Source: Terfezia claveryi | Taxonomy: Eukaryota; Ascomycota; Pezizomycetes; Pezizales; Pezizaceae | Reading direction: 5' to 3' | Assembly: GCA_015179025.1 (NCBI GenBank) | Contig: WHUX01000370.1 | Location: 1 to 36,316 of the forward strand | DNA: 36,316 nt | Shown here: positions 20,431 through 30,069 of the stretch, one piece after another | Numbering within the stretch: position 1 is the stretch's first letter | Layout of the letters: each line of letters starts with the position of its first letter | The notes under the pieces: model-generated | What the model was told of the DNA's origin: nothing | Seen by the model: only the letters and a program-made list of their open reading frames with translations | The model's database searches: none | Made by a program: the position numbers and the translations under genes

Positions 20431-21394
20431 CTGACGCTAGAGCCTCGTCCTTGGAGCTACCAGAGCTACCAATGATAAGAGCCTGTTCCTTCTTGTCTTC
20501 CTTCTTTTTATCTTTCTTCTTATCCTCGTTCGACTTCTTCAACTTCTAGCACTTCTGCTATGTATGACCTGTATATTTACCGAGTTGATGCTTCTTGCAA
20601 TAGGTGCATTCCACATCGGAGTCCTTGTTCTGTTATTGTGATTGCTGCTGTTGAGGCTTGCCTTTCTTCTTGAAGGAGGCAGAGAGAGCAGTATCCCGTT
20701 TTTCGATTTCGGAACCAACAGAGAGGAGTCGTAATTTTGCATCGGCATATATAAGGTCGGACTTAGTTGAGAGGTTGTCAACTATATTAGAGTGATGTTC
20801 GACGAGGAAGGAGAGGAGAATGTCCTTTTTGGCTTTGTCCTTATCAAGGAAAGTGCAGAGGGATTTGCGATATTCATCTGAAGAGCCAGTGAGAGAGTAA
20901 AGTCGAGACCACTCAGTCTCATATTGCTCAATGAAGTCGGCAAAGGAGGTAGTAGGAGTGTAGGTTGAGGCTAAGGTGAAAAGTGTGCGCAGTTGATGTA
21001 CAAAAGAGAATGGAGTATCACGGTAATACTGGTCTTTGAGATGAGTCCAGATTTCGTATGGTGAATCAAACTTAGAGACGACCTTTAGTATAGGTTTGCT
21101 GATAACCTGTATTAGCATGAGGATAGCTTGATTTTCCATAGCTGCGAAGAGTTCTTTCTCTTCTTGTGTCGCATCTGTCGCAGGTTTAAGTCCTTCAATA
21201 ACAAGTTCCTTACAACCCATGCCTCTCATAATCATCTTGACAGTATCAGCCCAGTCTGAATAGTTGTCTTTGCTGGTAAGTGACTCAATATTATCGAGTT
21301 TGACTGGAATGGGCTTGAAGTCTTTCGGTGGTCAGAAGATAAAAGGTACAGCCTTTCCTTTACCGCCAGAACCAGAACCTGAACCGGATGCCAT
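20375..21394 (-). pseudogene. gag: Copia gag (nucleocapsid/capsid) with stops
   Basis: The start is ATG at 21394 (MASGSGSGSGG). An early TGA follows KAVPFIF, where a Trp is likely. The body from 21235 to 20633 is open, with SPYEIWTHLKDQYY, SFADFIEQYETEWSRL and LLSFLVEHHS, the usual copia gag (UBN2-like) pattern. The C-terminal part has a CTYC..H..H....C zinc-knuckle-like region with extra residues between the second Cys and the His, and two TAG codons. A lysine/aspartate-rich linker follows. The protease lies in a different frame, so a shift separates gag from pol. That could be decay, since neighbouring indels exist in the protease, or a real recoding site. Confidence 0.8.
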
Positions 21395-21459
21395 TGTATA
21401 GATATGTGTGGGAGGGAAGGTGAATGTGAGAAAGTTATCGAGTTGTCCTGAGCTATTCC

Positions 21460-21471
21460 GGGCTCATAACC
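21460..21471 (-). promoter_or_regulatory. Copia primer binding site, matching the initiator-tRNA-Met anticodon arm
   Basis: Immediately inside the 5' LTR the minus strand reads GGTTATGAGCCC. It is complementary to GGGCTCATAACC, the anticodon stem-loop of eukaryotic initiator tRNA-Met. This is the half-tRNA priming arrangement known from Drosophila copia. The match beyond these 12 bases is not clear. Confidence 0.75.
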
Positions 21472-22110
21472 TATTGAAAGGTTACTATGAGCGGAGGTAT
21501 CATGGTAGTAATTACGGAGGTAGTAGCGGTATACAGTAGTGCTATTAAGCAGAGAGTGCGAGTGAGCAGAAGTGCGAGAGAGCAGATGGTTGAACTATGT
21601 CGAGAGTAGACAGTCTATTGAGTCTAATCGAGAAGTGTATAGAACTAGATACAGGAGTAGGAAACTCGTATATAATAGTACGAGTTGAGGGTAAAGATCT
21701 AGTAAGAAAGTCTAAGTTACATAACCTAAGAATAGTATATCGTGCATATGTGAATAAAGAAATACATGGAGGTGTGCGACTGAGACAGTAATATAAGTCA
21801 ACGAATATAACAGAAAGTCATAGAAGTGGTGATCGTTGAGTCATGACAACTAAGACAAGTAAGCAGTAACCTTAAGTAGTAAAGCAGCATTATGCAATGA
21901 TAATAGATACTAAGTTAGGAAAGTAAGTAAAGATAATAAGAACATATGAATAACATGTGAACACATGTGAAAGAAATAATACAGAAGTCCTTAATCGGGT
22001 AGCAAGTGTCCATATTGGGTATCAGCATGATGTGGAAGTAATTGTAAGAGAAAACGATGTATTGTATGGAAATACTTAACTATATCGAAAGGAAATGATT
22101 ATTTTCAACA
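21472..22110 (-). repeat. Copia 5' LTR
   Basis: Same length as the 3' LTR, with no indel between them. At 11 of the 15 differences this copy has A or T where the other has G or C. It should hold the element's promoter on the minus strand, but I could not fix a TATA box. Confidence 0.92.
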
Positions 22111-22115
22111 GAGGC

Positions 22116-22320
22116 AAGGTCTTATATCAGGTATACAAGATATTGAATGGGGATCTAATAACAGTATGAGGGACAGGGGCTATATATAGATGATCCGAAC
22201 TAAGGCAACGGAAGGAATAAGCTTCCTGAGATCCCTATTTTGGGAGCCAAGTAGGATAGTAATAACCTATCACCTATACTATAAGTGATGATAAAGATAA
22301 CTATACATGCTATTGTGACA
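22116..22320 (-). mobile_element. Family A Ty3/gypsy 5' LTR, outer part beyond the copia insertion
   Basis: After the second GAGGC target copy, the sequence continues the LTR and aligns with 29119-29540 read on the other strand (shared GGATC, AAGCTTCC and GATCCCTAT strings). On the minus strand the LTR would begin TGTCACAATAGC at 22320, comparable to TGCCTCAATATT at 29119 in the other copy. Confidence 0.65.
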
Positions 22321-22430
22321 CATAGTATACACTACGAGGCGAATTGGTCTGAGTTTCTTATCTTGACAACTCCTTCGGCTATTGACTTACCTCAGTCTCT
22401 GCCTACTATAACTTACTTCGAACCACTTTA
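22321..22430. other. Short unassigned spacer between the Ty3 LTR and the inverted repeat
   Basis: About 110 bases with no ORF or repeat recognised. It marks the flank in which a target duplication for either neighbour would have to be found. Confidence 0.3.
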
Positions 22431-22879
22431 GTGATTAATCAGGGATCTATAGATTACTTGCCAAGATTCAAGGCTAGTCTGTTTGATATTAGTGCCTCTA
22501 CCTCAGGCACAGTATATGCTATGGTGCTTTACACGTGCATGAGTGACTTCATTTGAGGACCTTGGGTTTCTATGAACAGAAGTAAAGAAAAGCATCTTTA
22601 CCCTCCTTACAACTGAGACTACCTATGTGAAATGAAGTAAACTAAGGATTCAGGAGGCATGCATACATAATTATAATAAATATCTATAGTATTTCTAAAT
22701 GTTTATATATAGAGGAGCTAATGCTATAAAAGACAGAAATATAATTAAATGGACCTGTCTAATATTACCATATACCTAGTAAACTCGAGGCCAAGTGCCT
22801 GGCCTTTATATTGGTCTACAAATGAAAGTGGTGGGAGTATAGCTTAGACTAGGCTAGTGCAGAGATATGGTAAAGAGAA

Positions 22880-23280
22880 CAGAAGAGGCAAGGCAAGCTA
22901 GATAATGGGAGCATGGCAAGCTGGACAGTGAAGGCATGGCAAGTAGGATGATAGAGGCATAACAAGCTAGACAGTCACGGTAGAGGTATGGCAAGCTAGA
23001 TAGTGCAAGCATGGCAAGCTGGACAATGGAGGGATGGCAAGCTAGATGGTAGAGGGATGGCAAGCTAGATGGTAGAGATATGATAAGCTGGACGATGGAG
23101 GTAAGGTAAGCTAGATGATAGAGGTATGGCAAGTTGGATGGTAGAAGCATAACAAGCTAGACAATGGAGAGATAGCAAGCTAGATGGCGGAGGCATGGCA
23201 AGCTGGATGGTAGAGGCATAGCAAGCTAGATGATAGAGAGATGACAAGCTAGATGGCGGAGGGAAGGCAATGCTCTCACT
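22880..23280. repeat. 23-bp tandem array in the left arm, about 16 copies
   Basis: The consensus unit is close to GGCATGGCAAGCTAGATGGTAGA, given here only as its key strings GGCAAGCTAGATGG and GTAGA. Most copies keep the 23-bp period, and one near 22960 is extended by 6 bp. Minus-strand ORFs across it are spurious 23-residue repeats, since three units make 69 bp. Confidence 0.85.
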
Positions 23281-23631
23281 CAGATTGCAGGCAGTTTATG
23301 ACTTGTATTATTAATAAAAATTCTAAATGCTAGAGACAGAAAGCTCACTTGAAAGTTGTACCTTATGTGCTAGTAGTAACTACTGTATAGACTGTAATTT
23401 AGTATGGCAGGCAGGCAGTTTAGGAGAGTGCTAGTTGATACAATGGGTATAATCAACTCCACTTGGTAGCTAGCTCAAGTATGCTAGACTAGACTGGTAA
23501 TATGCTAATATTGCACTATATCTATGTAGGTAATAGTCTCATTTGGCTAAACAATGAACTATTCCTACATCTTTATATAGTTGAGATATTGTAGCCATAA
23601 TATATATCCTTATCTATATATTGGCCACCTG

Positions 23632-23841
23632 ATATATATATGGAATTCATATCTCTATGACCTATATATTTGCTTAGGAATTTATGCCTTTGCTGGCTAT
23701 ATATTTGTATGGAAATTCATACCTTCACTAGTTATATATATGTTTGGGAATTTATGCCTTTGTTGGTTAAATATATACTTGAGAATTCATACCTTTATGG
23801 CCTAAATATATATATGCATGAAATTCAAGCCTTCGAGGCTT
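23632..23841. repeat. 35-bp tandem array forming the loop, about 6 copies
   Basis: A/T-rich units starting ATATAT and containing GGAATTTATGCC or GAAATTCATACC recur at 23664, 23699, 23734, 23769 and 23804, an exact 35-bp period for the central ones. The ORF at 23581-23805 is an artefact of this repeat. Confidence 0.8.
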
Positions 23842-24254
23842 AGATATATACTAGAACATCATATATATATATAAGGTATAAAGACATAAATTCTATATAT
23901 ATATTAGGTAGCCAATATATAGATAAGATATATATTATAACTGTAACATCTAAACTATATAAAGATGTAGGTATAGTTTATTATTTAGCTGAATGAGACT
24001 GTTGCCTGCATAAGCATAGTACAACATTAGTATATTGCCAGTCTAGGCTAGTATACCTAAGCCAGCTGCCAAGTGGGGTTAATCATACCTATTGTGTCAA
24101 CTAGTGTCCCCCTAAACTGCCTACTGCTACACCAAATTACAGTCTGTACTGCAGCTACCACTGGTATATGAGACACAACTTTCAAGTGAGCTCTCCATCC
24201 TCAGCATTTAGAATTTTTATCAATAATACAAGTTATAAACTGCCTGCAATCTAG

Positions 24255-24560
24255 GTGAGAGCATTGCCTTCCCTCTACTATTAAGCTTGCCTTCTCTCCA
24301 CCGTTCAGCATGCCTTCCCTCCGCCATCTAGCTTGCCATACCTCCACCACTGGCATCCAGCTTGCCATGCCTCCACTATCTAGCTTGCCTTACCTTTGCT
24401 ATACAGCTTGCCATTCCACTGTCATCCAGCTTGCTATACCTCTGCCATCTAGCTTACCATACCTCCACTATCTAGCTTGTCATGCCTCCGCTATCCAGCT
24501 TGCCATGCCTCTGCTATCTGGCTTGTCATGCCTCTGTCGTCCAGCTTGCCTTTCCTCTAC
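24255..24560. repeat. 23-bp tandem array in the right arm, about 13 copies, inverted relative to the left
   Basis: Units of the form CCATCTAGCTTGCCATGCCTC repeat with a mostly 23-bp period, the reverse complement of the left array. Copy number differs from the left arm (about 13 against 16), so the arms evolve separately. Confidence 0.8.
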
Positions 24561-25114
24561 AGTCCCCTTTACTATATCTCTACACTAGTCTAGTCTAAAC
24601 TATACTCCCACCACTTTTATTTATAGACCAATGTAGGGGCCAGGCTCTTGGCCTTGAGTTTACTAGGTACATGGCAAGGTTGGACAGGTCCATTTAATTA
24701 TATTTCTATCTTTTGTAGCATTAGCTCCCTTGTACATAAATATTGAGAAATACTATAGACATTTATTATACTTATACATGCATGTGTTCTGGATCCTTAG
24801 TTCACTTTATTCCATGTAGCTGGCCTCAATTGTAAGAAGGGTAAAGAGGCTTCTCTTAATAGAAACCTAAGGTCCCACTTATATGTATGTAACCATATAC
24901 CTAAGATGCTATAGTGTATACTATACTTGAGGCAGAGGCTCTAGTATAAAGCAGGCTAGCCTTGAATCTTGGTGAGTAATCTGTAGATCACTGATTAATC
25001 ACAACTCGAGTTAAGGTTGTAAAAAGCTGACTTGGCAAGTTGTAGAGGAGACAAAAACTTACTCACTAAAGTGAGTTTTGGTGAGTAAGGTGAGTTTTAC
25101 TTGCCCCATGATAT

Positions 25115-25640
25115 ATACTAATAATAATCAATATACAACTAAAGAGAGCTATCCAATTTCTTTATGAATAGTACTGGAGCACCTGCTAGTGAGGAGCTAT
25201 AGTGAATGAAGGTCTTGTTAAGGTTTTCTTCCAAGTACTTCTTCAAAGCTTCCAACTCTACTCAGGATATTCTATAAAGGGGTCCATAGAGGGAGGTTTT
25301 ACCTTCTATTAATAGGATAATATAGTCATATAGTCAGTGTGGTATAAGCTTCTCCATAGCCTTTTCTAAGAACAGGTCAATGAACTCATAATATTCATTT
25401 GGGACTATAGACTTACATTCTCCTTTGGACTTTATCTTATTAATTTCCAGGTTTATATCGTATATAAAGAGAGCATATACCTTCAGCTTGTACCTCCTAG
25501 TGAGTTAAATGAAAGCCCCTGTACCAATAAAACTAATATTTAGGGGTTTTAGGGAATCAGGGAATATTAAGGAAATAGAGGGAACAAGAGTAGAGCAGTT
25601 GCTAATATTGACATATATGGCCTGATGTACTACGTATACG
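25115..25640 (-). pseudogene. pol: Ty3/gypsy pol fragment: protease end and start of reverse transcriptase
   Basis: The minus strand reads ISFIGTGAF, then VPNEYYEFIDLFLEKA, LIEGKTSLYGPLYRIS, ELEALKKYLEENL, SSSLAGAPVLFIKK and LYIDY. This is the classic protease-to-RT junction of chromovirus-type Ty3 elements, where one expects PLY.LS..EL..L..YL, SPAGAPV.FVKKKDGS and CVDYR. At least four in-frame stops occur. The sequence stops abruptly after the CVDYR-equivalent, about 110 bases from the outer end of the inverted repeat, so the RT core is missing. It may be a relic of family A, but that cannot be tested here. Confidence 0.8.
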
Positions 25641-26144
25641 AGGTCCTCTACTAGAGGTAGTAGTGCATATAACCCCTTAACAGCGATCTATAAGGTACTA
25701 CAATGCCTCTTACAATACCTACTGTTGAAGTTCAAGGTATATCAGCAAGAAAAAAGTGGCGTCTGGACACATGACCCAGCGTCTGGACACGAGAGCTCAG
25801 GTGAGTGTGTCTTGTGCGTCCTATGCGTCTGGATGCCTGGCTGCATTGCAACACAATCAGGACATCAGCAGCACACCTGCTACCTCGCAACATAATCTGG
25901 ACGCCAGCAGCACACCCGCTGCCTTGCATGACAAACTTGACACCATTTGTGATTTCAGTGCTGTCTAGCATAAATTACTTACACGCAATTTAATAAGTGT
26001 ACTGACTTTGTAACTTCCTAGATGTTCATATGTATACATCCTCAAACCCTTGGACTATGGAATACTCCATATATATTCTATTCAAATTCTTTTATTGATC
26101 TGCTAGCTATATGTTCATTTATTGTTCTGCTAGCTATATGTAAT
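25641..26144. other. No gene supported
   Basis: An ORF at 25756-25968 on the plus strand contains a doubled 36-bp-scale segment (CAACACAATC... and CAACATAATC..., giving QHN.D.SSTPA twice). No family is recognised, and overlapping frames on both strands are equally open. A GCTAGCTATATG repeat near 26102 and 26129 precedes the Plavaka copy 2 end. Confidence 0.3.
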
Positions 26145-29118
26145 TTAGTGACTATTATGAATATTATTCCATGTATGTAGATCAATATGGTTGTTAATAA
26201 TATAAAGCTCTCTATCATGGATTGAGACTAGGTGAGCCATACCCTCTATATCTACAATTCTTATCACATAATTCTTCGACAGCAATCCGATGTGCACTAT
26301 ACCCTCTAGGCTATTGGGCATCAATGATCCCACTATTGTCATTAGTGAAATATGAGCAAGGCAGTACATATCTTTGGCTACTATGTTTCACAGTTTGAAC
26401 AAAGCATTTAGTTTGGCAGGAACCCTGCCATCAAGTCTACCAGGGACCTTCTCTTGTACTGACTTGTGACATCAGACAAACACCCAGTCATGCCTTCCAT
26501 CTTGGTTGTGGAATAACTTACCTTCAGTTCATCATACATAGTGTAGCATGTGTCCATCACCATTGAATGTTGGAACCGCAACTTGGAAAGTATGAAATGC
26601 CTCCAATGGGGCATCCTATAGATGTATGATATCAGTTTCGGGGTTGGAGGACTAGGTTAATAATTGCATGCAAGATAGGTCATTATTAGTACTTTGATGT
26701 CTAGTAGCTAGTAGAGTTTCTCCAATGTTTCCAGATTATATATATCTGTTGTAGTTAGTAGTCCTTGCAACTTACGCCTAGTCAGCTCAGGAGTAGTGTC
26801 ACTAGAGAGATGTAAATCCTTATGCGTCGGACAAATAATGCTCCTTATTTCGTCAGGCATGTGGGGAAAATCAGAGATCCATTGTTTAAGATTTCTTTCC
26901 TGTATGGCGAAATGGTGTGCCCGCGTATAAGACCGAAGGATTTGTGGCAATGCATTGATGTAGTTACTGTGACGGTTTGTATCTTTGAGAGGCTTATATG
27001 AAGCCTTACAGATCTTTGTTGAATATTGTGGGAGAGATCTGTATTTAGCTATTTGTTCTACAAAATGCGATATTAAATACATCTTTGGAAAGATATAGTA
27101 TGCAATACTGGTAAAGGTCTTGTTCACTAATTCCTCAGTCTCTAGTTGCAACTCCTGCTGGAGCTTGTATCGTTTAAACGGTGTAGCGGGACATAATTCA
27201 TCTGATGCCAGTAGGTGGTGAAGTTCTGTGCGGAGGTTTTTCGATGCTACCTTTGCTGCAGCCTTAGTTGACTTTGTTGTATAAAAATAAAGGAACACCT
27301 CTTTGTACTTATGAAAGTCCTCAAGGTAATCCTTCATTAATTGGATTGTTCTCGAAGTATGCACCTTATATTGTGCAATGAGAATGAAGTCCATTAAATA
27401 CCGAACACAGAGTATTGCCTTATGCCAAGATGCTCTATGTCGGATTTCAATTGCAGGGACGTCTGATCTCCTAGTAAGTATAGCTGTAAACACTCCCAGA
27501 ATTACCCATAGTAAATTGCACATTTCCTTACCCTGCTATTGGGTAATGGAATGGTACACCTTGTTTGGCCTAGTAAACTCTAGGAAGGGTGGTAATCGAG
27601 ACTATATGTGATTGAATACTGTAAGATATCTAACGTGATCTAGGAATTCCTGGATCCACTTCATTAGGTGGATAAGCATCCTCAAGAGAAGTGTTTGCAA
27701 GGTATCCCCGTAAAAAAGATTATGAGGTTCAAGGTTAGGAAGATGCTAAAGGGCATTGTTGATCCTCTTAATACTATCGGATTCAAGCACGTGTAGGTTG
27801 GATTTATAGTATGCAGTGGCATACTGGGAGTATTGCCATATATTGTATAGTGTGTCCGGAAGATCCCCAAATTCGTTGGAAGGGGCAATGCAGACTGAGC
27901 ATCTGTTGGAAAGAATGCCATGGATCATGACATTCTCTATATGGTCTACTAACCAGGCAGATAGCCTAGGCACGCAGTTGCGTACCTTTTCATCACAACA
28001 TACCATCTTAGTCCCTTGCTGAATTTTTGCGTCAGCTAGGGGACTGAGTATGGAACTCAAGATCCCATATATAACCTAGAGGGCATCCAATTTCTAAGCC
28101 TCGATAGGATGCCCAGGAATTCTATCAAGGCATTTTGGGAGGATTGGAAGTAGGGCAATAGGAATCCACGCATTTATGGTCATTTTATTGCGAATGGTGG
28201 ATTTGATATTCCCAATACTTATATACAGCCGCCATAACTTCTTGTCCCCAAAAAAGTTGGTGAGATAGGTTTGATCCAACGCCAAAAGGACCGGAACCAC
28301 TGTACACCCAATGGGAACTTTCTTCTGGAAGACATAAGCAAGCAGCTATAGTAGGGTAATTTAATTAGGGTGCATACCTGTTGATCCTACTACTATAATC
28401 CTGTATTCAGCTCAAAATATATTCTCTCATTATCCAAATTGAATAACTTTACCAGTTCCCAGAGCATATGTTTCATAAAGGCTTACTGCCGCAATAGATA
28501 TTTGATACAATCTATTATGTTGCGATAGTAGAAAATGGCCTTGGGATGCTCAGCATATTGAACCAATCCTGTTGCCCACTCAGGATCAGTAACCATTTTG
28601 TCGGTTTGTCTGATGAATGTGTACCCCAATTTAAAGGAGACACCAGATGTCGGGGGGTCGGCGGGTGACTCTGGCAAGATGGTCTCCTGAAAAAAATTAT
28701 TAATCTTAGTTAGAGGTACCTTGCTGAAAGTAAAAAACCAGGCCAGCTTGAAATCATGGGCATTATAGAAGGGATGAAGATAATTGTATCCCAGTGATCA
28801 TTGTGACAAGACTGGAAAATCTTGGAGTGGTTGGCCTACTTGATATCCAGCTGGCAACTGCCGAATCTGGTCAGTTTTATATGCTTTGGCATTAGGGGGG
28901 GAATTGGTGGATTTCTGAATTTGTTCTGCATCTGAGTTATTTACCAGATCATCAATATCGTCATGTTTCATGGGCTGGAAATTTGCATAGAGTTGTTGTA
29001 TTCAGCCGAAGTCATCCCTATCAATATCTTGACCAAAGTCATCCTCATCCTTATCATTATCTGAAATCCTTTCACCAGTACCTTTACCATCTAGCGTCAG
29101 CATGATCAATACCTGAAA
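26145..29118 (-). pseudogene. Plavaka-type (KDZ) DNA transposase, copy 2, N-terminus truncated
   Basis: The family and order are as in copy 1. The N-terminal linker includes HDFKLAWFFTFSKVP near 28740. Exon 1 ends around IKYLLRQ. Then come LDQTYLTNFFGDKK (about 28290), SPLADAKIQQG and VCCDEKVRNCVPRLSAW. The conserved helix follows, DTLQTLLLRML and LMKWIQEF (27640-27700), then WSRLPPF-like and QGKEM at the codons before 27523, PKMYLISHF, and the C-terminal VDIEGMAHL and INNHIDLHTWNNI. The zinc finger is absent because an LTR starts at 29119. Several stops occur (for example a TAG where Trp is expected before QGKEM) and a frame change lies between 26614 and 26369. It is clearly diverged from copy 1, not a recent duplicate. 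Confidence 0.82.
28325..28377 (-). other. Intron in Plavaka copy 2 (53 nt), same position as intron 1 of copy 1
   Basis: The donor is GTATGC and the acceptor TTCCAG. The downstream exon begins KKVPIGCTV, which aligns with MTLPIGSSL of copy 1. Shared position in two diverged copies suggests an ancestral intron. Confidence 0.6.
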
Positions 29119-29808
29119 TGCCTCAATATTACAACCGTGTATTCAACTGTCTTTGTCATCACCTGCAATCGCAGGTAATAAATTATAGTCATTGTTGTCT
29201 TTGGTATCACCTACAATTGCAGGTGATAAGTTATAGTCATTGTTGTCTTTGTTATCACCTGCGATCACAGGTGATAGATTATTGTCATTACTGTCTTTGT
29301 CATCACCTGCGATCATAGGTGATGGGTTTTCATTATCCTGCTGGGCTTCCGAGATAGGGATCTTGGGAAGCTTATTTCTCCTGTCGCCCTGGCGGCTCAT
29401 GTATATAAAGTCCTTTGCCCTTGTACTGTCATTGGATCCCTATCCAACGTCTTGTATACACAATACAGGACCTTGCTTCTCCCAGTGCTTGTGGACCTCC
29501 CTTGTGCACATCCTTGTCTCCTACAAACAACTCTGCAGCATAGCTACCTCCCTCCAACACACACAGCAACCACTTCCACATGTCTCTTGTCCTTGCCTCT
29601 TGCCCCCAGCCCTTGCCCCATCCCAGCCTTCCCCTGATCATACACGTAGTGTTCCTACATGTGTCTTGCCCTAGCCTTTCTCCAGATCACACACGTAGCA
29701 CTCCTACTTATGCGATTCTCTCCTGCCACTGCCCCAGTGTACCCCTTGGTCGCTTTGTTCCTAGAGCCCACGTTACACTACGTTGGATAACTCTGATCAA
29801 CTGGTATG
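29119..29808 (+). mobile_element. Family A Ty3/gypsy LTR, second copy, inserted at the Plavaka copy 2 N-terminus
   Basis: It is homologous to 14197-14483 plus 22116-22320 in the opposite orientation. It starts TGCCTCAATATT and ends near AACTGGTATG. It is about 200 bp longer than the split copy, mostly through a 48-bp minisatellite. A leader and gag remnant follow on the plus strand, so this was a 5' LTR. Confidence 0.7.
29158..29323. repeat. 48-bp minisatellite, four copies, each with a 22-bp near-palindrome
   Basis: Copies begin at 29158, 29206, 29254 and 29302 with an exact 48-bp period. Each starts ATCACCTGCAATCGCAGGT or a close variant, an inverted repeat, followed by a conserved TTATAGTCATTGTTGTCTTT. 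The related LTR at 22116-22320 has a single degenerate copy (near 22270). Confidence 0.88.
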
Positions 29809-30065
29809 CTCAATGGCTACCCAAGACTCTACTCTCACTGCCAGGTTTCGAACCTGGCAAGTCCTACCTATTCTTATAATACAGACCAACTTCGGCAGTT
29901 ATCGCCAGACTATTATTAATATATACCTTGCCGTGGATGCCTTAGGCCAACGACTGGAATCAGCCATACATAAAGGCCAATAAAAACAGACCAGGACCAA
30001 TGATGAGGTCACGATACTCACCAAAGACCTCCTCTCATACCAGGCCGACCATGCCTCCTGTAACG
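29809..30065 (+). pseudogene. Family A leader and gag N-terminal remnant
   Basis: Between two LTR pieces, the plus strand has a leader with CCAGGTTTCGAACCTGG (29842-29858) and an open stretch reading ALGQRLESAIHKGQ and DEVTILTKDLLSYQA. It is similar in style and position to the helical N-part of the gag at 13185-14157. It ends abruptly at the inverted LTR copy. Assignment is by position and weak similarity. Confidence 0.4.
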
Positions 30066-30069
30066 ACAG

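Larger units (their letters stand above)
14484..22110 (-). mobile_element. Complete Ty1/copia LTR retrotransposon, degenerate, with a nested insertion
   Basis: Two 639-bp direct repeats (14484-15122 and 21472-22110) bracket gag and pol on the minus strand. They are flanked by a 5-bp target duplication GAGGC (14479-14483 and 22111-22115). On the coding strand the LTR runs TGTTGAAAAT...CAATA. A primer site follows the 5' LTR and a purine tract precedes the 3' LTR. Domain order gag, protease, integrase, RT, RNase H defines copia. It was inserted into a Ty3 LTR and later received a smaller LTR element at 17359-19147. Without that insert it is about 5.8 kb, a usual copia length. Confidence 0.92.
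22431..25002. mobile_element. Large imperfect inverted repeat, foldback-type candidate
   Basis: The left arm (about 22431-23650) and right arm (about 23880-25002) are reverse complements at roughly 80% by eye. The outer ends read GTGATTAATC and GATTAATCAC. Matching landmarks include GGGAGTATAG (22830) with CTATACTCCC (24600), and the segment at 23281-23330 with 24200-24245. Each arm contains a 23-bp tandem array and the loop is a 35-bp tandem array. No protein-coding region is seen. Long arms made partly of tandem repeats are typical of foldback transposons. I could not find a target duplication, so an inverted duplication of another origin remains possible. Confidence 0.7.

Noticed and set aside
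23581..23805. 74-codon ORF rich in Tyr, Ile and Phe
   Set aside because: It is a by-product of the 35-bp A/T-rich tandem array in the loop of the inverted repeat.
29158..29323. CRISPR-like array: near-palindromes at regular 48-bp spacing
   Set aside because: The intervening segments are also the same from unit to unit, so it is a tandem repeat. The genomic context is eukaryotic.
29842..29904. tRNA-like sequence on the minus strand, with A-box-like TGCCGAAGTTGG and B-box-like GGTTCGAAACC about 31 nt apart
   Set aside because: The acceptor and anticodon stems do not pair, and the region aligns loosely with the Ty3 leader. It is probably leader sequence or a dead tRNA-like relic.
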